A DNA stretch of 64,000 nt from Owenia fusiformis (lineage: Eukaryota; Annelida; Polychaeta; Sabellida; Oweniidae): assembly GCA_903813345.2 (NCBI GenBank), contig CAIIXF020000011.1:4676571-4740570 (forward strand), read 5' to 3'. The notes under the pieces were generated by a model, which saw only the letters and a list, made by a program, of their open reading frames with translations, was not told where the DNA came from and ran no database searches. This document shows positions 34,501 through 43,905 of this stretch, piece after piece. The position numbers and the translations under genes were made by a program. Within the stretch, counting starts at the first letter, position 1; each line of letters begins with the position of its first letter.

Positions 34501-35894
34501 TGTTATTTGAACATTGTGTAACTGTACACTCAGTGTTACGGATAAAAGAATCAGACTCCTCTTTTCGTATTATTGAAATGTATACAAGTGCGAGTGTTTA
34601 ACAAGTTACATATGTCCTTTCAAATCTTTCTTTTAAATTTTGTTTACTGATAGACAAGAATAGGCTTATAGTCATATTGCCGTCATAAGGTATCTAAAAC
34701 CAGTTTTGAGATATGGTGTCCAGAAAGTAGGTCAACCAATTTTTTTTTCAATTTGACCATATTTTCAAATCATCTACAAAGTCTCAAGATTCCGAATCTA
34801 AAGTCAAAATTGAAATGCGACTTCCGGTTCGGGACCTATGACCTATAAAATTAAAATAATAAATCGTCAAATTAACAAAATTGTTTCCGTTTAGTTTAAA
34901 ATAGGTTAGCATGATTAAACGGACCAAAAATCATGAGTCATGTCAAAATTTTGGAAGATCTTGGGTCAAGCTAAAAATCTAGATCATTTTCTTTGTTTTC
35001 ACAATTACCACACTATACTTTTATAATTTTCTTTAAAATTGTGTGTACAGTGAGACAAGAATAGGCTTAAAGTCTTAGTTTCGCCGTCATAAGGTATCTT
35101 AAACCAGTTTTGAGATGTGGTGTCCATAAAGTAGACCAACAAAAAAAGTTCGCCAAATTGTTTGAGGTGTCAAAATGATAGGAAATTTGCTCAGTATTCT
35201 GAATCTGAAATAGGCATTAAGATTTGGCTTCAGATTCAGATTCTACGCCATTTTGAAATTTTTAGAAAATCTAGATGATGATATCCTTTATTGAGAAAAA
35301 CCTCTTTATCCTATCCCACACGTCTGTCTTTCCGTCCGTTTGTCTGTCTGTCTGTGAAAATCTGTCATCTAGAGTCTGAAATTGAACTTCAATTTCCAAT
35401 TTCTAGTTATAGTTGCCAAGCTTAGTATATTGTTTGTGAAATGTCCCTGAGTCCGTCGCGATGCGATTTTTTAAATTTCCATCGAAAAGAACGCCAAAAG
35501 AATTCAATAAATGTATTCCAAGAGAATGCTTAATTATAAGTTATTTGTTGGGAAATTAGGGTTCATATAATTGAATATTCTTTGCCCACAAAACACAAAC
35601 AAAATGTACCAACAAATGCCTTTAATTCATTGGTCATTTTGGAAATTCAAAAAGAATATTAATAAAATTATACGATAGGAATTATAAAACGTTAGTTTTA
35701 CTCACAGGTCACTGTTGTGTTAAAGTTTAAATTAAAATAGCTTACGAAACATGGATCCATATTGCATTTGTCACATATGTCGCATCCATTGTTGTCTTTT
35801 TGGTGTCCATAGCGACAGTGCATTTTACAAATATCTCCATTACATACCGTTGGGATAGCCTTATTGGGTAAAGCCATTTGCATCGCCTTTGGCA
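28392..35894 (-). CDS. Secreted antistasin-repeat protein with C-terminal pacifastin/VWC-like domains (10 exons recovered, 5' incomplete)
   Basis: Ten exons on the minus strand were joined by splice sites and phase. From 5' to 3': 35746-35894, 31990-32050, 31578-31675, 31312-31387, 30923-31020, 30635-30695, 30251-30348, 29718-29808, 29022-29414 and 28392-28555 (stop). Four exons code for antistasin-type domains (six Cys, core CxxxCxxGxxxDxxGCxxCxC) and always run phase 1 to 0; each is followed by a small Cys exon running phase 0 to 1. Antistasin domains inhibit serine proteases or act as adhesive modules in extracellular proteins; which applies here is unknown. The last two exons bear DGCNTC-type repeats. 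All recovered joints keep the frame with no stop, so the gene looks intact. The start and signal peptide are upstream and not identified. A CRIM1-like arrangement (VWC plus antistasin) is one possibility. Confidence 0.85.
29022..29414 (-). CDS. Exon with CCP-type Cys block and two pacifastin/VWC-like repeats
   Basis: 393 bp, phase 1 to 1 (acceptor TTTACAG, donor CCC|GTAAGT). An N-terminal Cys block ends DVCCPLAQC. Two repeats follow with DGCNTCFCMGDGKIGCT and DGCNTCKCSDGDVDCT, matching the C-N-x-C-x-C...C-T...C pattern of pacifastin-like inhibitors and close to VWC. A symmetrical phase-1 exon is typical of shuffled extracellular modules. Confidence 0.85.
29718..29808 (-). CDS. Short Cys exon (phase 0 to 1)
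   Basis: 91 bp; CPPLYICEAQKDTACKK is followed by two more Cys. Acceptor CTTTTAG, donor AAAG|GTATGT. Longer Cys content than the other linker exons. Confidence 0.75.
30251..30348 (-). CDS. Antistasin-domain exon 4
   Basis: 98 bp, phase 1 to 0. Core residues CSMFCQFGLETDSDGCHICK; ends HPCM before donor GTAAGA. Acceptor GTATTTTAG. Confidence 0.85.
30635..30695 (-). CDS. Short Cys linker exon
   Basis: 61 bp, phase 0 to 1, coding for CPLDRPYCVVENYKPVC. The spacing resembles half of a follistatin-N module, an inference only. Acceptor CATTTTAG, donor CAAA|GTATGT. Confidence 0.75.
30923..31020 (-). CDS. Antistasin-domain exon 3
   Basis: 98 bp, phase 1 to 0, core CMMSCEYGLKTDSDDCPVCE. Acceptor TTGACAG, donor CAG|GTAATA. 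Here Asp replaces the usual Gly before the fourth Cys. Confidence 0.85.
31312..31387 (-). CDS. Short Cys linker exon
   Basis: 76 bp, phase 0 to 1: DPSPCSKSSANPVCVVRNNK then VC. Acceptor GTCTATAG, donor GAGA|GTGAGT. Confidence 0.75.
31578..31675 (-). CDS. Antistasin-domain exon 2
   Basis: 98 bp, phase 1 to 0, core CEMYCQFGFQTDSNGCEICK. Acceptor CGTTTCAG, donor ATG|GTAAGTG. Confidence 0.87.
31990..32050 (-). CDS. Short Cys linker exon
   Basis: 61 bp, phase 0 to 1: CPGNTTCDVINGTAGCK. Acceptor CTTTTACAG, donor AAAA|GTAAGT. Confidence 0.78.
32101..32596. mobile_element. Putative ~500-bp MITE in intron
   Basis: ATTATGCACCTC at 32101 and its inverse AGGTGCATAAT at 32586-32596 may be terminal repeats. 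It contains a strong hairpin at about 32197-32232 (ATATCTGACCCTTT / AAAGGGTCGGATAT). Confidence 0.4.
32596..32745. mobile_element. 150-bp near-perfect hairpin MITE
   Basis: CAAATACTGGATGATCAGG on the left is mirrored by CCTGTTCATCCAGTATTTG on the right; almost every base pairs, with a short loop at GGCTCGGCTGCCGCCTC. It directly abuts the 3' end of the LINE. Confidence 0.8.
33014..33454 (-). pseudogene. LINE C-terminal domain fragment
   Basis: 146 codons. LRISAHNLEIERGRY precedes the C-x2-C...H-x4-C knuckle, a standard order for the end of LINE ORF2 proteins. Confidence 0.85.
33447..34190 (-). pseudogene. LINE reverse transcriptase fragment with FADD
   Basis: About 247 codons starting at the catalytic FADDLV; palm end, thumb and connection to the C-terminal domain. 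Frameshifted at both ends relative to its neighbours. Confidence 0.88.
34169..34450 (-). pseudogene. LINE RT palm fragment (GVKQGDSLSPLLF)
   Basis: Carries the RT block with GVKQGDSLSPLLFN and the residues before it (NENATACVNLN). The frame is lost just before the catalytic FADD. Upstream RT and endonuclease are absent. Confidence 0.85.
34560..35480. repeat. Diverged repeat, two ~410-bp tandem units plus tail
   Basis: GACAAGAATAGGCTTA..GTC, GCCGTCATAAGGTATCT and CCAGTTTTGAGATNTGGTGTCC occur at about 34660-34730 and again at 35055-35125. The tail includes a TCTG microsatellite (35326-35353) and CTGAAATTGAACTT. A related copy sits inside the fold-back element at about 40290-40930, where the microsatellite is TCCTTCCTATCC instead. 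Confidence 0.65.
35746..35894 (-). CDS. Antistasin-domain exon 1 (most 5' recovered)
   Basis: 149 bp, phase 1 to 0. An 18-residue lead is followed by VCNGDICKMHCRYGHQKDNN and GCDICDKC. Acceptor AATTTTTAG, donor TTC|GTAAGC. One extra residue lies between the fifth and sixth Cys compared with the other three domains. Confidence 0.82.
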
Positions 35895-36316
35895 CTAAAA
35901 ATTCAAAATATTCGAGTCGATAATTGAAATTTAAAAGTACTAGAATTGCAGAGACGAGTTGTTACTTTGCACTGACCATGATTCTTTTAAGGCATGCAAA
36001 AACATTGTTTTAACTATGCATAACCATGGTAACTAGGGTAGGCATGGGCTGGGAGGAATCCATTTTAAATGATCATTGAATATTTTTGTCATTTGGTATG
36101 ATTTAATTTCAATGGCTCAATCCACATGGATCTATAAGATGCTAAATCAATTATATTCATTCATATGTTGGTGAGTTGTAAATTCAGCAACAAATTGTGC
36201 AGTATTTCATCTCAATGAATATTTTTAGAATATTGAGTCACAGTGAGTCAGAAAGTAAGTCAGACTCTAAGATTCACACATATCCAAGAAACGCCAGGAA
36301 AAAATGTGTCACTTAC

Positions 36317-36378
36317 AACAAATTAAAGTCAAGGAATTGTTAAAGTATAATTGGTAGCAAATGGAGACACAAGGCAGG
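36317..36378 (-). CDS. Candidate upstream exon of the antistasin gene
   Basis: Strong donor TTTGTT|GTAAGTG and acceptor TTTCCCTGACAACAG frame 62 bp that read, in the phase needed to join 35894, as LPCVSICYQLYFNNSLTLIC. Cys spacing partly resembles the linker exons, but its 5' phase (2) breaks the pattern and no further exon was found. Confidence 0.25.
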
Positions 36379-36379
36379 C

Positions 36380-37435
36380 TGTTGTCAGGGAAATCAAACA
36401 TTCATATAGAAACAAGGCATTTTCAACGTACACGCCTTTAGAGATTGTACAAGCACTGTACAAGCACTTCGGTGGAGGTGATGAGAGGATACTGAATTTT
36501 TTAGCGATCTGGAAGACCGCAAACTTGGCGCCCTGACCACACGGATAACAACAATATTCATCTTGTAGAAGCAAACTTAAATTGACATTGGAGGAAACAA
36601 GAGCATTACAGATGATTTATATATTGAATAGAATGTTGAGAACTTATTGTGCTACCATCTTCAAATATTGAAAAAGATTTATTTTCATGAAAATTCATGT
36701 CATTATGATGGCAATATGCTTAAAAGCAAATTCAAGGTTAAAACACTCTAATATGCGAGATGTACCATATCTTGAAGTGTCCTTCTATTGGTGTAATACC
36801 GTTTTCACAACTTATATTAATTGGTCGATCTTCATATATACTGAATTTCATACATATTGGGTGAGAGTAAGCATGCCTATAAAATGTTATCCATTACTTT
36901 TAAAATTACCCCTCGCATTTATTTATTCCTTCATTCGTATTATGTACATGTAAATTTAATGTAATAACCAGTATAAATAAAGTTCCCAGATACAAAAAAA
37001 AACAATTATAGTTATGTTGTAAATAAATCAAACTGCAAGTGTTGTTGATTGCAAAAAGAATGAATAATAAAAAGTGATTCTTACTTCATCTGTATTGTTA
37101 TTTTAAGTTGAACAAACATCCCGATGTGTTTAATTGACTAATTTATATCATATTTCTGTTCAAGTTCGATTTGACTCTGATTATGTAATATTGATACGTT
37201 TGTTCTACACTGAAAACATATTATACCATCCTCGGATATCATCATGGGCTTTCAATATTTTCTTGAAGTAATTAATACATAGCAACCCTCTGTTAGAAGA
37301 CACACTATGCTGTTTTACTAGATGTATCGATAGATTTGAAACTTATACATTGTATACTGCGCATGAGACGGTACCATTTGATATCTTGAAGATACGTTCG
37401 TTTCGTGTACGTTTCGTGAAGCTTGCAACATTTTG
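36380..37435. other. Unassigned AT-rich sequence
   Basis: Short frames on both strands at 36351-36574 and 36687-36953 have no recognisable domains. Confidence 0.35.
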
Positions 37436-37454
37436 TATAATATAAGAAACTTAC

Positions 37455-37500
37455 AGCATCTTCCCGGAGGTATATACGAAACTTTTTGACAAGTAATACC
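37455..37500 (-). pseudogene. VWC half-exon fragment with splice donor
   Basis: Minus strand reads ITCQKVSYIPPGRCC then donor T|GTAAGT, matching the units of the array at 61114-61790 including the intron side (TTATATTATACAAAATG). The phase is 1, compatible with the antistasin exon at 35894. No acceptor is clear; the upstream side runs into palindromic repeats. It may be a stray copy of the array unit. Confidence 0.45.
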
Positions 37501-37529
37501 AGAAGCACTCGATGCCGGATACTCATCAA

Positions 37530-37660
37530 ACACGTGCTAAAGTTTAGCACGTGTTTGAGGTTGATCAAACCCGTGCTAAAGTTTAGCACGTGTTTGGGGT
37601 TGATCAAACCCGTGCTAGAATTTAGCACAGGTTTGAGGTTCGATCAAACCCTGGGCCTCA
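37530..37660. repeat. ~43-bp palindromic tandem repeat
   Basis: Three units of CCCGTGCTAAAGTTTAGCAC followed by GTGTTTGAGGTTGATCAAA; each unit is itself nearly palindromic. Related ACCCGTGCTA phrases occur at about 41613, 41643 and 54505-54560. Confidence 0.7.
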
Positions 37661-37910
37661 GATCAAACCGTGTGTGAAGCTCCAAGTGTTCCGGGCTACC
37701 CAAGTATTCCGACTCCAGCCGAAATATTCTGAATTGACCCAAGTATTCTGGGTTTACTTATTTTAGCAAATACACTCGATATGATGATTTTTCAATTTCT
37801 AATCCAAATTTAGATTTCTACAGAGATGGCTGTTGAAATTAAGTTAATCAAATCACTTATAATGTGGCTGTCTCATGCACAAAAGATTTTCCTTTTTTTA
37901 TATATAACTA

Positions 37911-38780
37911 CACTCCCCTCCATAAGTTTGGCAACCTTAGCTCCCCCATTGAACTACGTGTTAAAGCCTCTTTACGTTTGAATTTTTATTTACTTAACCG
38001 GCGATGAGATAACTTATAATATTAATGGAAACGTAACTTGACCTTATTTTCAATACCTCCAAAATTTCTCAATTTTTTCCTCAATTAGAATAGGTCGAAA
38101 ATTGATGATAAATTTAATGAATTTTTGAAAATCGTCATTCCCATGTAATTCAATGGGAAATGGAGGGTTCGGGCAAATCAGAAATCAGGATATATTTTCA
38201 GTAAAAGATTCAGCAAAAAAAATTTATATAGAAAATTGAATTGTCTAACTTTTTTGTACACCAAGTGTTTAGTTTATTTGATGAATACTAAAGTTACAGC
38301 GCTTCAAAGTCATTTTTGAAAATAATTTTTCGCCTCCTGAGTTATTTCAATGGGAAAGGTTTATTGAAAAACTATTTTGACTTTAAAGCCCTATAACTTT
38401 GTTGAACCTGAAGAAACATATCAATTTTTTGTTAAATAAAGTTAACAAATTCAATTGCCTGCCTTATTCGTATTTTTTGCAAGGACTCGGATGGATGGAT
38501 ATTCTGTCATATGACTTGCGGCAAACCTATCATTTCCCATTGGTTAACATGGGAATGTCGATTTTCAAAAATATATCAAATTTATCATCAATTTTCAACT
38601 TATTGTAATTGAGGGAAAAAATTGAGAAAATGTTGAGTTATTAGAAATAAAGTCAAATTACGTTTCCGTTAATAGTATAAGTATTTTCATGGTAGGTTAA
38701 GTAAAAATTCAAAGGTAAAGAGGCTTTTAATACGTAGTTCAATGGGGGAGCTAAGGTTGCCAAACTTATGGAGGGGAGTG
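37911..38780. mobile_element. 870-bp fold-back element
   Basis: CACTCCCCTCCATAAGTTTG on the left matches the inverse of the right end, with TA flanks at 37909-37910 and 38781-38782. Inverted similarity continues inward nearly to the centre (for example ATTGATGATAAATTTAATG against the region at 38570-38600), so the whole unit can fold into one long hairpin. No coding content. Confidence 0.85.
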
Positions 38781-39112
38781 TAACAGGGCACCCATTGAGG
38801 AGTATCAAATCCCCGGGTGTTCGACCTTTGCACCATGGAACACTCCTGAGCAATAGGATATTTGGACAGAATATATCGATATATGTAGACTGGGTCTCAG
38901 TTTCAGGAATACTAAGTATGTCTCAACTTGTTCAGGAAAATTGGCCTTTTGAAAAAAATTGGTGCGTATTTCTAATAATGGACAATTTTTCGACATTTTC
39001 TGGCTCTCTTTCTTCATCGTGTGGCACTTTTAACTTTTGGCACCCTCTCTTATGAATTTTAAGATATTATAAAATATGTGAACTCGGAACTCTTAGGTTG
39101 TCAGAACAGTTG

Positions 39113-41541
39113 CACTGGGGAGTATCGTGATGCAACAACACCCTGTTGTTGCATCAAGATGGCCAGACTTCCGGTGATAGATTTTCGTACGATATGTTGT
39201 TTCCCCGATCTAAACCCATTTCTAGGACGAGCTTTTCAATAACCATACACGTGAAGTTAGCGCACGGTCTATATTTAAAGAAACTCTCATTAGTATACAT
39301 GTAGCATCATCAAGAAGCAAGAAGTTCACGGTTTTAGTTCCCCACTATTGATGCAACAACACCAAACCGAAGATGCAACAACACTCCTCTAGATTTGAGC
39401 AATGATGCAACAACACCAATTAATAGTATTATTTCAGAAGACCATAAATCTCGGGAGGAACAGATTTTTAAATGCTACTATTGCAACACCGGGCCAGTAC
39501 CCATTTGCGTTCTTCTCAGGCATTCAAAATACACGTCCTGTGGGCAAAGATTCTTTATATGTATTTTCAAAAATTTATACTTATAAATATCATAATGTAC
39601 TGGAAGTTGTTTTATAACATAGTTCAATCACCTTTAACATTGGAAGCTATAGTAACCCAGAATCTATTTTCATAAACCCCTGTTCCATAGCTTGATGACC
39701 CTGATACCTGTTAGTATCATTCAAAATGGTGGACAAACATCTTTCGTTCTCGGTAAACACGACGAGCTTTTGGAAATTTTGCACGGCGCACATGTGGAAG
39801 TATTGTTCTCTTTGGATTCGTTCTCCCCGATTGAGTAAAAAGGTAGGTAATAGGATTTAGGTCCCGAAAAGGTAAATTGATAGGGGTACAGTAATCCCAG
39901 ATTCCCCCTGGGCCCTCGGGAAATATCATAATGTCTCCCGGAATAAAACCAATATTGAATCCCTCTCAGTAAATAACCTCTATATAATAGCATTGTATAA
40001 CTGCAATATCATTAAACCAACACTCATCGGAAGTTATGGCGTTTTGAAAACTCAAAATCGCTAAAGGTGCCCCATGTAAAGTCAATGGGAAATTTTTTTT
40101 TTGAAGTGTAAAATACGACATATATACGACCGAGTACAGCTTAATTTAATGAAAGCCTTTAAATGAAGGGTACCTCAAAAGCAATCTAGCTTCAAAATTT
40201 GGACACAAAAATGTCTAGGTCAAATTCAAAGTTTTCCTTATTTTTGTGATTCTGACACTACACTTCAATTATATTCTTCGATATTGTGTATACTTGTAGC
40301 CAAGAGTGTATTAATAGTGTTAGCCTTTTGCCGTCAGAAAGTATTTTAACCCACTTTTGAGATATGGGTGTCCAAAAAGTAGATCAAAATAAAAAAAATC
40401 TCCAAATTTAACGTTTGAGTTATGAATAACTTAAGAATATAATTTTCTCAAACGAATCTGCAAACCAAATTTCGATCCGACTTCCGGTTCGGAAGTTATG
40501 GCGTTTTGAAATTTCGATAAAAATCGATCTGATGGTATCCTGATAGAAAGTCAAGAGTAGGGAGAAAATGTTGAAAAATCCATCCATCCTTCAATCCATC
40601 CTTCCTATCCTATCCTACTATTCTATCCTATCGTCCCTTCTTATTCTATCCTATCCTTCCTATCCCATCCCTTTTATCCCTATCCGTTCCTTCCTATCTA
40701 TCCTTCATATCCTTTCCTTCCTATCTATCTATCCTTCCCATCCTTTCCTTCCTATCCTTCCTTGCTGTGCTATCCTATCTTTCTTCTCTATTCTCTCCTA
40801 TCGTTACATCCTATTCTGTCCTATCCCTCCTTTCTATTTCATCCATCCATCCATCTTTTTCTGGATGACTCGGCTTAAAAAAGTCTAGATCTGGAGTCTG
40901 AAATTGAACTTGTTCAATTTCCAAAGTCTAGTTATATTAGTACTTTGTAAAGAATTTCCATACTATACGGTAAATCAAGGGGATTTAATTTAGAAAATGA
41001 ATAATCTTTATTTTTCAGATACAATATTAATGAGGTTGGCTCCCGGGGATTCAATACTTAGCCTATGTATTTAGTTTACCTTGTATATCCTTTTAACTTT
41101 GATAAAGACAAATACATTAAGGAACCAAACAAAATACGTTTCATTCATGAACCACGCACTCACGCGTTTTATTCATTTCCCGACCAACACCTATAAACAG
41201 AACATAAAACAGTTTCTCTAGATATTCAATGACACATTATATTGGCGTTTTTGCATCAGCACATTGGTGTTGTTGCATCATCGATAATAAACAGAGTGGT
41301 GTTGTTGCATCAATAGTGAGGAATTAAAACCGCGAATTTCTCGCTTCTTGATGATGGTACATGCATACTAATGAGAGTTTTTTTAAATATAGATCATGAG
41401 CTAACTGCATGTGTATGATTAACTCGTCCTAGAAATGGGTTTAAATTGGGAAAACAAAATATCGTACGAAAAGCTATCACCGGAAGTCTGGCCATCTTGA
41501 TGCAACAACACGGTGTTGTTGCATCACGATACCCCCCAGTG
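39113..41541. mobile_element. 2.43 kb fold-back transposon with 5-bp target duplication AGTTG
   Basis: Ends CACTGGGG...CCCCAGTG are flanked by AGTTG at 39108-39112 and 41542-41546. Terminal inverted repeats are about 300 bp (39113-39410 and 41245-41541) and contain the 14-mer GATGCAACAACACC several times in both orientations, including a head-to-head pair at each tip. The interior has no transposase; it holds a copy of the repeat seen at 34560-35480 and a pyrimidine microsatellite. A 5-bp duplication with CAC ends is the pattern of Transib/RAG-type transposons, but other superfamilies are possible. Confidence 0.85.
40575..40858. repeat. Pyrimidine microsatellite (ATCC/TTCC/TATCC)
   Basis: About 280 bp of almost pure C/T/A repeats such as CCTTCCTATCC, inside the fold-back transposon. 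Confidence 0.9.
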
Positions 41542-41914
41542 AGTTGGGCAAAAGACAGAACACTTGGGTAGCCCAGAACAGTTGGGCTTTCACACCCGTG
41601 CTGGAATTTAGTTCGAAGTCCAACCGATAGAGGCGCTCCTAACCCGTGCTACAAATCCAACCAATCAGAGCGCTCTTAACCAGTGCTATTTTGCCGAAAT
41701 ATCTTTCTGGAAGTTTTGTACCGTTAGTTTGTAATCAATATAGCCGATCTGAAGGTAAGAAGTTGCTCAAAGTGAACAAGACTAAGCGAGTATCAAACAG
41801 GGTAGAATGATTTTTTCTTATAAATTCAACATAAAACTTGTAATTTTCCCGTAAAGTGAGTATGATGAATTATCGCCCATTGATTTTGATTTTCAAAAAA
41901 TTTCACTGCGTCAG

Positions 41915-42336
41915 TTAAGGTCAGGGTGCATGATGGGAAATTTTCTGCATCCCTCAATTGAGTCACATGTTATTTTTCAAACAAGAATCACTCCTTCCAC
42001 ACATTGTCTATATCTTCCAGTTTTGCACAAAGAATGCACCTATGTGCCTAGAAAAGACTTGTGAGAAGATTTGTTTTGTAAAATGTATAAAAAACGGGAA
42101 AATTCAGTGAAAAAAATTTCTGAAAATTTTCTGAATTTTTTCACTGAATTTTCATGTTTTGTATATACTTTATCAAAACATTATTTTCACAAGTCTTTTC
42201 TAGGGACATAAGTGCACTCTTTGTGCAAAACTGGAAGATATAGACAATGTAGGGAAGGAGTGATTCTTGTTTGAAAAATAACATGTGACTCAATTGAGGG
42301 ATGCAGAAAATTTCCCATCATGCACCCTGACCTTAA
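41915..42336. mobile_element. 422-bp palindromic MITE with TTAA target
   Basis: TTAAGGTCAGGGTGCATGAT at the left and its inverse at the right; TTAA at both tips suggests a piggyBac or Kolobok-type element. Arms are nearly identical and meet at AATTTCTGAAAATTTTCTGAATT near 42120. Confidence 0.88.
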
Positions 42337-42484
42337 ACCTAAAAAAAAGAAATTAAAATATCATTATGCAAAAATATATGGAAAATATATTCCTATTGTA
42401 CATAAATGACTTTCGTTTATCTTGAATTAGTTCTAGTTTGGCTAATAAAGTGTGTGGCCTCTTATATGTTGATGCTTCTCGAGA

Positions 42485-43905
42485 CCCTATCTACAAGACT
42501 TACATGTATGACTGGCACAATCGTCACCATGTAATCAAGTATTTTTATGGAGACCCTATCTGTTGCAAGACCTATGCCTGGCACAACCGTCACCATGTTA
42601 TTAAGTAATTTTATGTTTCGCAAGGATCCTGCCATGACCGTGGAAGTGTTATCGTGATAGCCTGGTATAACAGTGACAATGCTATATTATATCGCATGGT
42701 CTGTCATGACCGTGGTAATGTTAAAGCCTGATATGACCGTGACAATACTATACTATATTGCAAGGCCTGACATGACCGTGGTAATGTTAAAGCCTGATAT
42801 GACGGTGACAATGGTTACAAGGCCTGTCATGACCATCATAATGTTAAAGCCTGATATGACCATGACAATGGTTGCAAGGCCTGTCATGACTGTGGTAATG
42901 TTAAAGCACAATATGACCGTGACAATGGTTATATTAGTGACATTTAGTAGCATGAGAATACTGTAATCGAAAACGTCATCATTTATCTACCTTAAATATG
43001 TAAATCTAGGATACTACTACTACTTTAACTCATAATTCATTTCCACAAACTATAATTCTAATCTCATTCAAGAACGTGAACATTGTCACAGTTATATCAG
43101 GCTTTAACATTACCACGGTCATGACAGGCCTTGCAATATAATATAGCATTGGCACGGTTATACCAGGCTTTCACGATAACAATACCACGGTCATGGCAGG
43201 ATCCTTGCGAAACCTAAAAACACTTAATAACATGTCGACTGTTGTGCCAGGCATAAGTCTTGCAATAGATAGCATGTGTTTTTATGTTGCACAATGATCC
43301 TGCCATGACCGTGGTACTGTTATCGTGAATGCCTGGTATAACCTTGACAATGTAATATTATATTGCTAGGCCAGTGTCATGACCGTGGTAATGTTAAACC
43401 CTGATATGACCGCGACAGTGCTTTATTATAAATAAGGCCTGATATGACTGTGACAATGTTTCTCGTTCTTGAATGAGATTAGAATTATAGTGTTCGGAAA
43501 TGAATTATGAGTTAAATGATTCTAAAATTTTATGTATCAATGTACGTGAGTACCATGTTCATGTATAGAAGTCTAGATTCACATATTTAAGGTAGTTAAT
43601 CATTCTATGAAATTTGCAATGCTACTAAATGCTATTTAATATAACCATTGTCACAGTCATATTGTGCTTTAACATTACCACGGTCGTGACAGGCCTTGCA
43701 ACCATTGCGACTGTCATATCAGGCTTAAACATTACCACAGTCATGACAGGCCTTGCAATATAATATAGCATTGTCACGGTTATACCAGGCTTTCACGATA
43801 ATACCACCACGACCATGGCAAGATCCTTGCGAAACTTAAGAACACTTAATAACATGGTGACAGTTGTGCTAGGCATAAGTCTTGCAATAGATAGCATGTG
43901 TGCTT
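42485..43905. repeat. Nested palindrome with 57-bp minisatellite
   Basis: The phrase GCCTGATATGACCGTGACAA / GGCCTGTCATGACCGTGGTA repeats as 57-bp units at 42730-42940 in plus orientation; inverse copies stand at 43085-43200 and 43640-43790 and plus copies again at 43300-43460. Outer blocks (TTTCGCAAGGATCCTGCCATG at 42616 and its inverses at 43189 and 43815) show an inverted repeat with a smaller inverted repeat inside, centred near 43250. The open frame at 42673-42966 is repeat-encoded. Confidence 0.75.

Noticed and set aside
38768-39055. 95-codon frame between two fold-back elements
   Set aside because: It begins inside the end of the 870-bp element and has no recognisable motif.
42673-42966. 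97-codon frame with MTVxM repeats
   Set aside because: Encoded by the 57-bp minisatellite; also open on the opposite strand for the same reason.
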